64,000 nt of DNA from an uncultured Clostridia bacterium (GCA_948777935.1 CAQDYY010000005.1:90428-154427); one strand, 5' to 3'; numbered from the stretch's first letter, positions 18,727 to 28,243 are shown. Notes: generated from the sequence alone by a model not told the origin. A program made the numbers and translations.

Positions 18727-19077
18727 ATGGCAAGAGTTAAGAGTGCAATTATTACTCGTAAAAAACATAAAAAAATATTAAAACAAGCAAAAGGATATTA
18801 TGGAGCAAAGCATTACAGATTTAGAATGGCAAAACAAGCTGTTATGAAATCTGGAATGTATGCATATGTAGGAAGAAAAGACAAAAAAAGTAATTTTAGA
18901 AAATTATGGATTACAAGAATTAATGCAGCAGCAAGAATGAATGGCTTAACATATAGCAAACTAATCGCAGGATTAAAAAAAGCAAATGTTACAATCAATC
19001 GTAAGATGCTTGCAGAAATAGCTGTAACAGATCCTACTGCATTTGCAAAAATTGCAGAAACTGCAAAAAATGCATAA
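18727..19077 (+). CDS. rplT: Ribosomal protein bL20
   Basis: 116 residues, MARVKSAIITRKKHKKILKQ start with the typical AKGYYGAKHYRFRMAKQAV block. 50S assembly protein and probable repressor of the operon through the leader upstream of infC. RBS GGAAGGTGAAAAAGA. A GC-rich terminator follows directly. Confidence 0.97.
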   Translation: MARVKSAIITRKKHKKILKQAKGYYGAKHYRFRMAKQAVMKSGMYAYVGRKDKKSNFRKLWITRINAAARMNGLTYSKLIAGLKKANVTINRKMLAEIAVTDPTAFAKIAETAKNA

Positions 19078-19102
19078 AGAACGGCGACGCCGTTCTTTTA
19101 TT
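19078..19102. terminator. Bidirectional terminator between rplT and spoVAE
   Basis: Stem AAGAACGGC / GCCGTTCTT with loop GAC, followed by TTTATTG on the plus strand. The recoded spoVAE stop (19098-19100) abuts the stem, so the hairpin fits the recoded gene end on the other strand as well. Confidence 0.75.
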
Positions 19103-19486
19103 GTTTCTTCATTTTTGGTTTTGCAATTAATGAAGCAATGTACCCGAAAGAAGATTGCAGCCGAAATACCTCCGCGCAGCAGCTTTTGTACCACCAATAA
19201 ATGCACCAAGAAGCCCAGATTTTGAAACTTCATCAATAGCACCTTTTGCAAGAGCATTACCAAAACCAGTTAAAGGAACTGTTGCACCACATCCTGCAAA
19301 ATCAACTAAATGCTGATAAATTCCAAGACCGCCTAGTACTGCACCTGTTGTAACAAATATAACTAAAATTCTTGCAGGAGTCAATTTTGTTTTATCTATT
19401 AAAATTTGTCCAATAATACAAATAAGTCCACCAACTATAAAACAGCGAAGCATTTGCATCCAATCTATAGAGCTAAGAAATTCCAT
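19098..19486 (-). CDS. spoVAE: SpoVAE stage V sporulation protein (two +1 recoding sites)
   Basis: Small membrane protein of the SpoVA complex that moves dipicolinic acid into the spore core. 128 residues when recoded. There are membrane helices near 14-30, 40-57 and 95-122. The zero frame runs to GGTKAAA and meets CGG at 19174; skipping C gives GGISAAIFF. A second CGG at 19146 again needs a skip to give GYIASLIAKPK and the stop. The restored tail AAAGGISAAIFFGYIASLI is what SpoVAE proteins end with. The unshifted frame instead gives an arginine-rich nonsense end. Last gene of the spoVAC-AD-AE run. Confidence 0.9.
19143..19146 (-). other. CGG +1 recoding site 2 in spoVAE
   Basis: Context TTT-CGGG on the minus strand, nine codons after the first site. 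GGG encodes Gly in FFGYIA. Only CGGG case in the window. Confidence 0.85.
19171..19174 (-). other. CGG +1 recoding site 1 in spoVAE
   Basis: Context GCG-CGGA on the minus strand. Skipped base is the C at 19174; GGA encodes Gly in KAAAGGI. Confidence 0.85.
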
Positions 19487-19503
19487 AGATATACCCTCCT
19501 TTC

Positions 19504-20508
19504 CTAAAGTTCAATTGCTACAGCATGAGCAATTCCTGGAATAGATTCACCTTGCTGAGCTGTGGTAGAATTTGTTAATGCTCCAGTAGCCATAAGCAAA
19601 ATCTTTTTATATTTTTTTTGTTGTAACATTTTAAATAAATGTCCAGAAAATACAGTAGCACAACATGCACAACCACTACCACCTGAATGAGTATCTTGTT
19701 TTTCTTTATCAAAAATTAAAACACCACAATCATTATAATTTGATTTTATATTATATCCTTTTGTTCCAGCCATTTCTATTAATATTTCTTTACCGACATA
19801 TCCTAAATCACCAGTAAGAATAGCATCATAATAGCTAGGAGAACGACCAGTATCTTTAAAATGAGTAAGTAAAGTATCTAGTGCAGCAGGTGCCATAGCA
19901 GCTCCCATATTATTAGCATCTTTAATTCCCATATCTACAATTTTTCCAGGTGTAATATGTGTAATATATGGACCCATTCCATTTTTTGCTACAATTGCTG
20001 CTCCACTTCCAGTTACAGTCCATTGTGATGAAGGTGGACGTTGGTTTCCAAGCTCTAATGGAAATCTAAATTGTTTTTCTGCACTACAAAAGTGGCTAGA
20101 TGCAGCACAAAGTGCGTAATTTCCTGCTCCTCCTTCTAAGAAAACACTACCCATGCATAATGCTTCTACAAATGTAGAACAAGCACCAAATATACCAAAA
20201 AATGGAATATTAAGTTCTCTTAAACCAAAACTTGAAGAAATACATTGGTTTAATAAATCTCCCGCAAAACAGTAATCGATTTGCTCACTAGGAATACCAG
20301 ATTTTGCAATTACCATATTTACAGTTTCTTTTATAATTTTACTTTCAGCTTTTTCCCAACTTTTTTCTCCCCAAAATTCATCATCTAAACACTGGTCAAA
20401 ACAGCTTGCAAGTGGACCATCGGCTTCTTTTGGACCAACTATTGACGCAGTTTGTAAAATAGTTGGTGGTGTATCAAATTTAACAGTTTGTTTTCCAATT
20501 TTTTGCAT
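19504..20508 (-). CDS. spoVAD: SpoVAD stage V sporulation protein
   Basis: 334 residues, thiolase-like fold. The dipicolinate-binding member of the SpoVA channel complex in the spore inner membrane. Family blocks include a start with TPPTILQTASIVGPKEADGP, the segment GACSTFVEALCMGS, and the Gly/Cys-rich segment SGGSGCACC near the C-terminus. RBS GGAGGGTTTTATA. CGG occurs only across codons (GTC-GGT, GCG-GGA). It sits between spoVAC and spoVAE with gaps of about 15 bases, so one operon. Confidence 0.96.
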   Translation of the reverse strand: MQKIGKQTVKFDTPPTILQTASIVGPKEADGPLASCFDQCLDDEFWGEKSWEKAESKIIKETVNMVIAKSGIPSEQIDYCFAGDLLNQCISSSFGLRELNIPFFGIFGACSTFVEALCMGSVFLEGGAGNYALCAASSHFCSAEKQFRFPLELGNQRPPSSQWTVTGSGAAIVAKNGMGPYITHITPGKIVDMGIKDANNMGAAMAPAALDTLLTHFKDTGRSPSYYDAILTGDLGYVGKEILIEMAGTKGYNIKSNYNDCGVLIFDKEKQDTHSGGSGCACCATVFSGHLFKMLQQKKYKKILLMATGALTNSTTAQQGESIPGIAHAVAIEL

Positions 20509-20521
20509 TATAAAACCCTCC

Positions 20522-20986
20522 TTATACTAATGTAATAGATTGTGTATTAAAAATAAGGTATAAAATACCAACAACAATAGAAGCACTAATACCAAAAACA
20601 AGTACAGGTCCTGCAACTGTAAACATTTTTCCACCAACACCCATTACATATCCTTCAGACTTATATTCCATAGCAGGAGATACAATAGAATTAGCAAAAC
20701 CAGTAATAGGAACTAAAGAACCTGCCCCTGCAAATTTTCCAATTCTATTAAATAAATTTAATCCTGTTAAAAATGCACTAATACCAATTAAAATAATGGA
20801 TACAATAGTATTTGACATTTGTAAATCCATTCCACGATATTTGCAGTAATTAAATATAATTTGACCAATAGAACAAATTAAACCACCTACCCAAAAGGCA
20901 TTAAAACAGTTTTTTATAATAGGTGAATTAGGTGATTTCTTTTCTACATATTCTTGATAATCTTTTTTTGTTTCAATAGGTTTCAA
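20522..20986 (-). CDS. spoVAC: SpoVAC stage V sporulation protein
   Basis: 154 residues from the TTG at 20986, which follows AAAGGAGGGATTTTC; a longer ATG frame overlaps the upstream gene and is less likely. It has four membrane helices (around 30-50, 60-85, 90-112, 125-150) and family segments AFWVGGLICSIGQI and VPITGFANSIVSPAMEYKSEG. SpoVAC is the mechanosensitive channel part of the dipicolinate transport complex. Co-transcribed with spoVAD and spoVAE. Confidence 0.95.
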   Translation of the reverse strand: MKPIETKKDYQEYVEKKSPNSPIIKNCFNAFWVGGLICSIGQIIFNYCKYRGMDLQMSNTIVSIILIGISAFLTGLNLFNRIGKFAGAGSLVPITGFANSIVSPAMEYKSEGYVMGVGGKMFTVAGPVLVFGISASIVVGILYLIFNTQSITLV

Positions 20987-20999
20987 GAAAATCCCTCCT

Positions 21000-21212
21000 T
21001 TAATCGCGATCTCTATCAATTTTGAATGTTAAATCTAACTCAACTAAATATTCACTTATCTTTTTACCACATACTTTTGCTGTTTGATTTAGTACAGTAA
21101 CACTAGTTATATAATCAATAGTTTTTGCAGCTTCACTAACTGTTTGAACAATAGCATCTTTCCATGAAACTTCAGATGTACCAGTTACTTTTAAATGTTT
21201 CTCAACGTTCAT
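21000..21212 (-). CDS. Dodecin-family flavin-binding protein
   Basis: 70 residues from the ATG after ACGGAGGTTGATGATA. The core KVTGTSEVSWKDAIVQTVSEA, the segment IDYITSVTVLNQTAKV and the basic strand YLVELDLTFKI match dodecins, small dodecameric proteins that store flavin or CoA. It is the first gene of the operon leading into spoVAC (13-base gap), an unusual partner suggesting forespore expression. No clear sigma-G or sigma-F promoter could be fixed by eye. Confidence 0.8.
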   Translation of the reverse strand: MNVEKHLKVTGTSEVSWKDAIVQTVSEAAKTIDYITSVTVLNQTAKVCGKKISEYLVELDLTFKIDRDRD

Positions 21213-21386
21213 TATCATCAACCTCCGTAAAATTAATCTAACCATATGTTTTCCGAAATGTTAAATTTTATACAAAATTTAAAAAATATTGTAAATTTTT
21301 AAATACATATGATAAATTTACAAAAAATGATCACTTTGTATTTCATTTGTGCTATAATAAGCAATGTAAAAAAGGAGGGGATTAAA

Positions 21387-22286
21387 TTGGGATTAAAACT
21401 AGAAAATGTTACAAAAAAGTATGTAGATAAAACAGCAGTAGATAATATATCATTTTTAATTGATAAACCAGGAGTTTTTGGCTTATTAGGAACAAATGGA
21501 GCAGGTAAAACTACTACAATCCGTATGATTCTTGGTATATTAAAAAAGACAGAAGGAAATATTACTTGGAATGGGAAAGAAGTTTCTAGGAAAAATGTCA
21601 AATTTGGATACTTGCCAGAAGAAAGAGGAATTTATCCAAAATCAAAAATTAAAGACCAATTAATTTATTTTGCAAAATTAAAAGGAATGAATAAAGAGGA
21701 TGCGAAAAAATCAGTAGAATATTGGGCAAAACGCTTAGAAGTTGAAGAATACTTAGAACTTCCAGCAGAAAAACTATCTAAAGGAAATCAGCAAAAAGTA
21801 CAATTTATTACAGCAGTTATGCATGACCCAGAGTTAATTGTTTTAGATGAACCATTTAGTGGATTAGATCCAGTAAATAGTCAAATTTTAAAAGAAGTAA
21901 TGGTAGAACTAATTTCAAAAGGAAAGTATATAGTAATGTCTAGCCATCAAATGTCTCAAATTGAAGAATTTTGCACAGAAGTCGTTATTATAGATAAAGG
22001 TGTTACTGTGCTAAAAGGAAATCTAAAAGAAATTAAAGAATCATATCCTTGTAACTCTTTAGAATTAGCAACAGAGGAAAATGTAGATTCATACATAAAG
22101 GAAAGTGGATTAGAAATAGAATTTTCTAAAAATAATGAATACAAAATTGCTATTTCTAATGAAGAAAAAGCAAGGGAACTATTAGTAGCACTTACAAAAG
22201 CAAATATAAAAGTAAACAAATTTGAACTAAAAAGACCAACTCTAGAAGAAATATTTGTAGAAAAGGTAGGAGGTAATAACAAATGA
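21387..22286 (+). CDS. ABC transporter ATP-binding protein (ABC-2 exporter, NatA-like)
   Basis: 299 residues from TTG 21387, preceded by AAAGGAGGGGATTAAA; the in-frame ATG at 21309 has no RBS. Walker A GTNGAGKTTT, signature LSKGNQQKVQ, Walker B LIVLDEPFSGLD and the H-loop SSHQMSQ are all present. The C-terminal ~80-residue extension is typical of NatA/YhaQ-type subunits. It overlaps the permease gene by four bases (ATGA), showing translational coupling. Probably exports Na+ or a peptide; the substrate cannot be read from sequence. Confidence 0.9.
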   Translation: MGLKLENVTKKYVDKTAVDNISFLIDKPGVFGLLGTNGAGKTTTIRMILGILKKTEGNITWNGKEVSRKNVKFGYLPEERGIYPKSKIKDQLIYFAKLKGMNKEDAKKSVEYWAKRLEVEEYLELPAEKLSKGNQQKVQFITAVMHDPELIVLDEPFSGLDPVNSQILKEVMVELISKGKYIVMSSHQMSQIEEFCTEVVIIDKGVTVLKGNLKEIKESYPCNSLELATEENVDSYIKESGLEIEFSKNNEYKIAISNEEKARELLVALTKANIKVNKFELKRPTLEEIFVEKVGGNNK

Positions 22287-23524
22287 GAGATTTATTTACA
22301 GTAGCCTCTTTTACTATGAAAGAAATGGTAAAAAGAAAATCTTTTATTATATCAACTATAATTATTTTCTTAATAATAATTATCGGGTTTAATGTACCCA
22401 ATATAATAGATATGGTAAAAGGAGATAGTAGCGAAGTAATAGGAAATGATACAATTCTTATTATAGACCCAGATGATATATATATGGGAACACTAGAAAA
22501 TTTAAACCAAATGGAATTAGGAACTACCTTTAAAATGCAAAATAATGGATTAACAAAAGAAGAAATTAAAGAAAAAATTGATGCAGAAGAAATATATGCA
22601 GCTATGATAATTAATAAACAAGACAACAAAATACAAGTAAATTATATAGCAGATAGTGTAGGAATGGAAGGTGCACCGAGAGAAATAATAAAAATATTAA
22701 ACGATTTATACAAAGATATTCAAATTGGAAAATTAGGACTAAGTAATGAGCAATTAGCGAACTTAAATCCAGAATTCAGTATAGATGTTACAGAGACAAA
22801 TGAAAACCCTGCAAGTGGCAATGTCTTTGCCATTATGCTACTATCAATAGTACTATTTTATGCAATTTATTTTTGTGCATATCAAGTATCAAGCTCTATC
22901 ACTACAGAAAAAACATCAAAAATAATGGAAACATTAGTTACATCTACAACTCCTAGAACTATTGTACTTGGAAAAACTATTGGAATTGGAATAGTAGGGT
23001 TATTACAAGTAGCAGGAATGATAATAGTAAGTGTAATTTGTTGCAACTTATTTATAGATCCAGAACTATTATCTAGCATTATCGATTTATCAAAAATAAC
23101 ACCAATACTTGCAATTATTACAATTATATATTTCATTTTAGGATATGCAGTATATTCTCTACTATATGCTTTAACAGGCTCAACTGTGTCAAAGCCAGAA
23201 GACATTAACTCAGCAAATGGACCAGTTGCAATTTTAGCAGTAATTGGATTTTATTTAGCATATTTTTCAATGATGAATCCAACAAGCGAAATAAATGTAT
23301 TTGCATCTATGTTTCCATTTTCAGCGCCATTTAGTATGCCATTTAGAGTAATGATGGGAACAGCTACAATGGGGCAAGTAGCAATTTCACTTGGAATTAT
23401 GCTAGTTAGTATCATTATAATTGCAAGAATTTCAATAAAAATTTATTCATCCGCAATATTAAATTATGGAACTAAAATTAATATAAAAGATGTTTTGAAA
23501 ATATATAAAGATAAAAATAATTAA
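22283..23524 (+). CDS. ABC-2 type permease (NatB-like)
   Basis: 413 residues. Membrane helix at 22-42, then a large extracytoplasmic domain (~45-170), then five or six helices from ~175 (VFAIMLLSIVLFYAIYF) to the C-terminus. The motif SSSITTEKTSKIMETLVTS is characteristic of ABC-2 permeases. Partner of the overlapping ATP-binding subunit; a terminator follows. Confidence 0.88.
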   Translation: MRDLFTVASFTMKEMVKRKSFIISTIIIFLIIIIGFNVPNIIDMVKGDSSEVIGNDTILIIDPDDIYMGTLENLNQMELGTTFKMQNNGLTKEEIKEKIDAEEIYAAMIINKQDNKIQVNYIADSVGMEGAPREIIKILNDLYKDIQIGKLGLSNEQLANLNPEFSIDVTETNENPASGNVFAIMLLSIVLFYAIYFCAYQVSSSITTEKTSKIMETLVTSTTPRTIVLGKTIGIGIVGLLQVAGMIIVSVICCNLFIDPELLSSIIDLSKITPILAIITIIYFILGYAVYSLLYALTGSTVSKPEDINSANGPVAILAVIGFYLAYFSMMNPTSEINVFASMFPFSAPFSMPFRVMMGTATMGQVAISLGIMLVSIIIIARISIKIYSSAILNYGTKINIKDVLKIYKDKNN

Positions 23525-23529
23525 AAATG

Positions 23530-23563
23530 AAAAATCGGAAACCTAAAAAAGTTTCCGATTTTT
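23530..23563 (+). terminator. Terminator after the ABC exporter
   Basis: Stem AAAATCGGAAAC / GTTTCCGATTTT with an eight-base A-rich loop and T-run. Confidence 0.85.
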
Positions 23564-23600
23564 ATGATATAATAATACAAAAAACGACAAGGAGAAATGT

Positions 23601-24908
23601 ATGAAAACTGATTTTGCAAGAGAATTAGCCATAAAAATATTATATAAAATAGAAGAAGATAACGGATATTCAAATTTAGTTTTAGATGAATATTTACAAA
23701 AAGAAAGAGAAAAATTAAATGAAAAAGACATAGGATTAATATCTGAAGTTGTATATGGCACAGTAACATGGAAACTTACTATTGATACGATTTTACAAAA
23801 ATATTCAAATATAAAAATAAACAAAATATCAAAATGGGTAAAAATTATTTTGCGAACAGGAATATACCAAATAGTATTTTTGGATAAAATTCCTAAAAGT
23901 GCAGCAGTAAATGAAAGTGTAAATTTGTGTAAAAAATATGGATATAAATCAGTAGGATTTGTAAATGCAATACTTAGAAAAGTAGAAAAAAGTGATTATG
24001 AAGAATTTAAAAATATTAAAGATGATTACAAAAGAATTAGTGTAATGTATTCGATGCCAGAGTGGATAGTAAGAAAATTAGTTAAACAATATGGCATTTC
24101 AAAAACAGAGGAAATATGTATAAATTCTAATTTAAAACCAACAATAACTATTCGAATAAACACTTTAAAAACTAAAATAGAAGAACTAAAACAAAAACTA
24201 GATAAAAGAAATATTACATGGGAAGATGCAGACATACCTAACTTTTTATATTTAAAAAACATAAAAAATGTTTCAAATTTAGATTTATTTAAAGAAGGAT
24301 ATTTTACAATACAGGATGAAGGAGCAGGAAAAATAGGGCTTATTTTAAATCCCAAAGAAGGAGAAGAAGTACTAGATGCATGTAGCGCTCCAGGAGGAAA
24401 AACCACTCATTTAGCAGAAATTATGAAAAATAAAGGACACATTTTAGCTTGGGATATACATCAACATAGAGTTAACTTAGTAGAGGAAAATGCTAAAAGG
24501 CTAGGGGTTTCTATAATAGAGCTAGATACAAAGGATGCATGTGAATATGATTCAAAATATGACAGTAAATTCGATAAAATTCTATTAGATGTTCCATGTA
24601 TGGGGCTTGGTGTATGTAAAAGAAAGCCAGATATAAAATGGCAAAAAAGCGAAGAAGAAATTAGTGAAATTACAAAAATACAAGAAAATATATTACAAAT
24701 ATGTAGCAAATATTTAAAGCAGGGAGGAGAACTAGTATATTCAACTTGTAGTATTTTAAAAGAAGAAAATGAAGATATTATTGAAAAATTTTTAGAAGTA
24801 GAAAAAAGTGGAACAAAAACGCATTTTCAAATAGTGTACAAAACAAACATATTACCAAATAGTCAAAGAGATGGCTTTTTTATCTGCAAATTAAAGAAAA
24901 ATGGCTAA
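23601..24908 (+). CDS. rsmB: 16S rRNA m5C967 methyltransferase RsmB
   Basis: 435 residues. The N-terminal NusB-like RNA-binding domain (~1-135) is followed by an RsmB/Fmu SAM methyltransferase domain. SAM motif DACSAPGGKTTH (~258) is followed by DVPCMGLG with the resolving Cys and YSTCSIL with the catalytic Cys. The usual rsmA/rsmB-family neighbours (fmt, def) are absent. RBS AAGGAGAAATGT. Confidence 0.93.
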   Translation: MKTDFARELAIKILYKIEEDNGYSNLVLDEYLQKEREKLNEKDIGLISEVVYGTVTWKLTIDTILQKYSNIKINKISKWVKIILRTGIYQIVFLDKIPKSAAVNESVNLCKKYGYKSVGFVNAILRKVEKSDYEEFKNIKDDYKRISVMYSMPEWIVRKLVKQYGISKTEEICINSNLKPTITIRINTLKTKIEELKQKLDKRNITWEDADIPNFLYLKNIKNVSNLDLFKEGYFTIQDEGAGKIGLILNPKEGEEVLDACSAPGGKTTHLAEIMKNKGHILAWDIHQHRVNLVEENAKRLGVSIIELDTKDACEYDSKYDSKFDKILLDVPCMGLGVCKRKPDIKWQKSEEEISEITKIQENILQICSKYLKQGGELVYSTCSILKEENEDIIEKFLEVEKSGTKTHFQIVYKTNILPNSQRDGFFICKLKKNG

Positions 24909-24961
24909 AAAGACATATATTACAATTATATTACATTTTAGTTACAATTAATGGAAAAGTA

Positions 24962-24989
24962 TTGACTTTTAAATAAAAAACTATAAAAT
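24962..24989 (+). promoter_or_regulatory. Candidate promoter of the type IV pilus operon
   Basis: TTGACT, 16-base spacer, TAAAAT, about 120 bases before pilM. The rest of the gap (24909-25108) is AT-rich and shows no other clear element. Confidence 0.45.
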
Positions 24990-25108
24990 AAGGTTATGAC
25001 AAAAAACGACTTAAAAAGGAAAAAAGTGTAACTCTTGGAAAAATATTGACGTATTAAACAACAAAAAATGCAAATTATAATATAATAAAATTAACAAAGG
25101 AGAAAAAA

Positions 25109-26728
25109 ATGGCTACTTGTTTAGGATTATATATTGAAAATCATATAATTAAATACGCTAAGGTTACCAAAGATAATGACAATATAAAAATTGACTCCTT
25201 TGGCATAAAATTCTATGATAAATTAATTGATTCTATTAAACAAATAGTAGAAGAAACCTATAGCTATAAAACGCCAATTAGTATTAATTTATCTAATGAA
25301 GAATATAATTACTTTTATCTATTTAGTTTACTTAGCAAAAAGGATATGGAAAATGTTATTAATACAGAATTTGAATCAATTTGTTATGATAATGGAGTAA
25401 ACAAAGATGCTTTTGAAACAAGATATGTTTTAGTAAATGATTTGCAAGATAAAGAAAAAGTAAAAGCAATTCATGTTTCTGCTAACAAAGTAGATATGGC
25501 GAAAAAAGATCAATATTTAGAGAAATATAGAATTGTTTCTGAAGTTCCTATAGGAGCATCAATTGCTAATTTAATCGAAGATAACGAAACAGAAAATGTA
25601 TTAATTATAAACATAGAAGATAAAACAACAGTAACTACAATTGTTGACAAAAAAATTGTAAATGTACAAACAATACAAGATGGTGCTACTCAAATATTAG
25701 ATAGTATTAATATAAAAGAAAATTCATATTTAAAAGCATATAACATATGTAAAGATTCTACAATTTACACCCCAAAAGGCAAAGACTTGCAGTATGAAGA
25801 AAATGAATATTTAGATTATATAATGCCTACTTTATATAATATTGTAACAGAAGTAAGAAAAATTATAGATCAAAGTTTAAATAGAATTGATAAAATTTAT
25901 ATTACAGGAACAGGAAGTATTATAAATAATATAGATATATACTTCCAAGAATATTTAAAAGATATAAAATGTGAAATATTAAAACCATATTTCTTAAATA
26001 ATCTTCCAATGACAAAAATCAATATAAAAGATTATATTGAAGTTAATTCTGCTATTGCAGTTGCACTAGATGGTCTAGGACAAGGAATAAAAGGCTTAAA
26101 TTTTAGAAAAGAGGGGCTAAAAGACTGGCTAACAGTAGATATAGGAAGCAAAAGTGGAAAACTTAGTAAGTCAAAGAAAGGCTTACAATTAGACTTTGGC
26201 GAAAAATTAACTAGAGCTGAAAAAGGATTAACTAGAATGGCAGTAGGAATTTTAACGTTAGTTTTAATATATAGTGGTGTGAGTTTATTTTTAAACAATG
26301 CAATAAAAGCTAAAGAATCGGAAGTAAAGAAAGCAACTAAGGAAGTAAACACAGAAATTGGGAAAATTAATAGTGATATTACAAAATTACGTAATAATAC
26401 TAGTAAATATACTAGCATGAAAGAAAGGTTAGAATCTTTAACATCAGAAACGCAAGATAGAAATAAAAGAAAAAACTCAATTCCTACACTATTAAATCAA
26501 ATAATGTATATTATACCACGAGGAGTACAAATTACATCAATAGAAAACACATCAGGATCAAACATTGTAATTAATGCACAATCTGCAACATATGAGCAAC
26601 TAGGATATTTAAAATCTAAAATAAAAGAAGATGGAATACTTTTAGATGTACAGTCAGATAGTGGTCAAAAGGAAGGACAAACAGGATTAATAAAAGCAGT
26701 AATTGAAGGCAAATTGCCAATAGAATAA
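25109..26728 (+). CDS. PilM-PilN fusion, type IV pilus inner-membrane assembly protein
   Basis: 539 residues. The N-terminal ~340 residues form an actin/FtsA-like PilM domain (GLYIENHIIKYAKV, then VLIINIEDKTTVTTIVD and ITGTGSIINN). This is followed by one membrane helix (~377-397), a coiled coil (~400-450) and a ferredoxin-like PilN domain (IPTLLNQIMYIIPRGVQITSI). PilM and PilN usually are separate and bind each other; here they are one chain, fixing 1:1 stoichiometry. First gene of the pilus operon. Confidence 0.82.
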   Translation: MATCLGLYIENHIIKYAKVTKDNDNIKIDSFGIKFYDKLIDSIKQIVEETYSYKTPISINLSNEEYNYFYLFSLLSKKDMENVINTEFESICYDNGVNKDAFETRYVLVNDLQDKEKVKAIHVSANKVDMAKKDQYLEKYRIVSEVPIGASIANLIEDNETENVLIINIEDKTTVTTIVDKKIVNVQTIQDGATQILDSINIKENSYLKAYNICKDSTIYTPKGKDLQYEENEYLDYIMPTLYNIVTEVRKIIDQSLNRIDKIYITGTGSIINNIDIYFQEYLKDIKCEILKPYFLNNLPMTKINIKDYIEVNSAIAVALDGLGQGIKGLNFRKEGLKDWLTVDIGSKSGKLSKSKKGLQLDFGEKLTRAEKGLTRMAVGILTLVLIYSGVSLFLNNAIKAKESEVKKATKEVNTEIGKINSDITKLRNNTSKYTSMKERLESLTSETQDRNKRKNSIPTLLNQIMYIIPRGVQITSIENTSGSNIVINAQSATYEQLGYLKSKIKEDGILLDVQSDSGQKEGQTGLIKAVIEGKLPIE

Positions 26729-26744
26729 AGGAGACTGTTAAAAT

Positions 26745-27419
26745 ATGAGAAAAATTTTAATAATAGTATTAATTGTTCTATTATTGATTGCAGGATACTT
26801 TAGTATATTTAAAGGATTAAATATATTGGGAGTAGAAATTCCCTCTGTTTTTGGAATAAAAGATAAAAGTGATAAGTTAGATACACAACTTGAGAAGTTA
26901 ACTACATTAACAAGTGTTGATAGACCAAAAGCAATGAGTGATTTAAATAGTAGTGCAAAACAACTAGTAATTGCAAGAGACGAATACAATGAAAAAGTAT
27001 TATATAGTTCAGAAGAAGAGATAAAAGAAGCAACTCAAGGTATACAATATGAAATGGAATACCTATGGACAAAAGTTGGAAATCATGCAACGAAAAATGG
27101 AATTGTTTTAAAATTCACAGTAAGTAGAAGTTCTTTAGGTGTATCTGGTTTATATGATTTATCTTTTGTAGCTACTGGAAAATATGTATCAATTTCGGAA
27201 TTTATAGCAGCTTTAGAAAATGATTCATCATTAAACTTTAAAATAGAAAATACAAAAGTAATGCCATTCGAAGGTGATACTGAAAATTTACAAGCAACAT
27301 TTATGGTAAGAGGAGTTTCTATAAGAATTGACACAATTACAAGTCCAAAATTAAATAAAAATGATTCATCACAAAATGAGAAGAATGGAGTTTCAAATAA
27401 AAACAATAACAATTCATAA
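26745..27419 (+). CDS. PilO-like pilus alignment protein
   Basis: 224 residues. N-terminal membrane helix (ILIIVLIVLLLIAGYF), a heptad-rich segment (~45-105) and a C-terminal ferredoxin-like domain (YDLSFVATGKYVSISEFIAALEND) that matches PilO. It ends in an Asn/Lys-rich tail. It starts 16 bases after the PilM-PilN fusion and would heterodimerise with its PilN domain. Confidence 0.75.
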   Translation: MRKILIIVLIVLLLIAGYFSIFKGLNILGVEIPSVFGIKDKSDKLDTQLEKLTTLTSVDRPKAMSDLNSSAKQLVIARDEYNEKVLYSSEEEIKEATQGIQYEMEYLWTKVGNHATKNGIVLKFTVSRSSLGVSGLYDLSFVATGKYVSISEFIAALENDSSLNFKIENTKVMPFEGDTENLQATFMVRGVSIRIDTITSPKLNKNDSSQNEKNGVSNKNNNNS

Positions 27420-27441
27420 ACAAAAAAGGAGGGTAAGTATA

Positions 27442-27867
27442 ATGAAAACAATTGTTAAAGAAGTTATAATTGTTTTACTACTGATATTAGCAATATTGCT
27501 AGTTTTAGGTATATTTTTTTATGACTATATTCCAATGAATAAAGTAGTACCTAAAATAGAACAATATGAACCACCCAAAAATGTTAAAGAAGAATTAGAA
27601 GAAAATATAGATGAAAAAGAAGATCAAATGGCACCTATTGTGCGTGAGATTAATAATAGTGATTTAAACTTATATGAAAAAACAAAAGATTACCAAAAAG
27701 GAAAAGTAAATCCATTTGCAGATACATCAAGTGGAACAGTAACTGGTGGGAATACAAATGGACAAAATGGAAATAATACAAATAATAACAACAATAGTAA
27801 TACAAATAATTCTAATAATAGTTCTAATTCAGAAGGTAATTATTTACCAAACAATGGAACTAAATAA
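27442..27867 (+). CDS. Small pilus-operon membrane protein with Asn-rich tail
   Basis: About 141 residues from the ATG after AAAAGGAGGGTAAGTATA. One membrane helix (~8-28), an acidic segment (KEELEENIDEKEDQ) and a 45-residue low-complexity tail of Gly, Thr, Asn and Ser. The position after pilO is that of pilP, but the sequence similarity is too weak to call it. The NPFAD motif (KVNPFADTS) before the tail is also found in PilP-type proteins. Confidence 0.55.
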   Translation: MKTIVKEVIIVLLLILAILLVLGIFFYDYIPMNKVVPKIEQYEPPKNVKEELEENIDEKEDQMAPIVREINNSDLNLYEKTKDYQKGKVNPFADTSSGTVTGGNTNGQNGNNTNNNNNSNTNNSNNSSNSEGNYLPNNGTK

Positions 27868-27930
27868 ATTTGGTTATATTTTTTAAATAAATATATACAA
27901 GTAAAAACTAATTATAAGGAGGAATTTTTT

Positions 27931-28167
27931 ATGTTAAAACAACAAAAAGGTATTACATTAATAGCATTAGTTATTACAATCATTGTTTTATTAATTTTAG
28001 CTGGGATAACAATTAGCTTAACACTAGGAGAACATGGAATCATTAATATGGGAGAAAAAGCTGGAAAGAACTATGTTAACGCAGCAAATTATGAACATAC
28101 TGCATTAAATAATTATGAATCTGAAGCTAATGCATATGTTTATAATGTAACAAATCCACAAGATTAA
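27931..28167 (+). CDS. Type IV pilin-like protein, short
   Basis: 78 residues with a class III signal QQKG/ITLIALVITIIVLLILAG. Cleavage after Gly would leave a mature protein starting with Ile. The usual Glu at position 5 is replaced by Ala, a variant common in clostridial pilins. The mature exterior domain is only about 45 residues. Strong RBS (ATAAGGAGGAATTTTTT) with no close partner suggests high expression. Candidate major pilin. Confidence 0.8.
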   Translation: MLKQQKGITLIALVITIIVLLILAGITISLTLGEHGIINMGEKAGKNYVNAANYEHTALNNYESEANAYVYNVTNPQD

Positions 28168-28243
28168 TATAACATATAAAACTAAAGATGGCATATGCAA
28201 AATATTGTGTATGCCATTTAGTTTAGAAAATAAAGGAGTACAA

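Noticed and set aside
18973..19263. 96-residue minus-strand ORF overlapping spoVAE and rplT
   Set aside because: It only contains the middle part of recoded spoVAE in the shifted frame; the rest is antisense to rplT.
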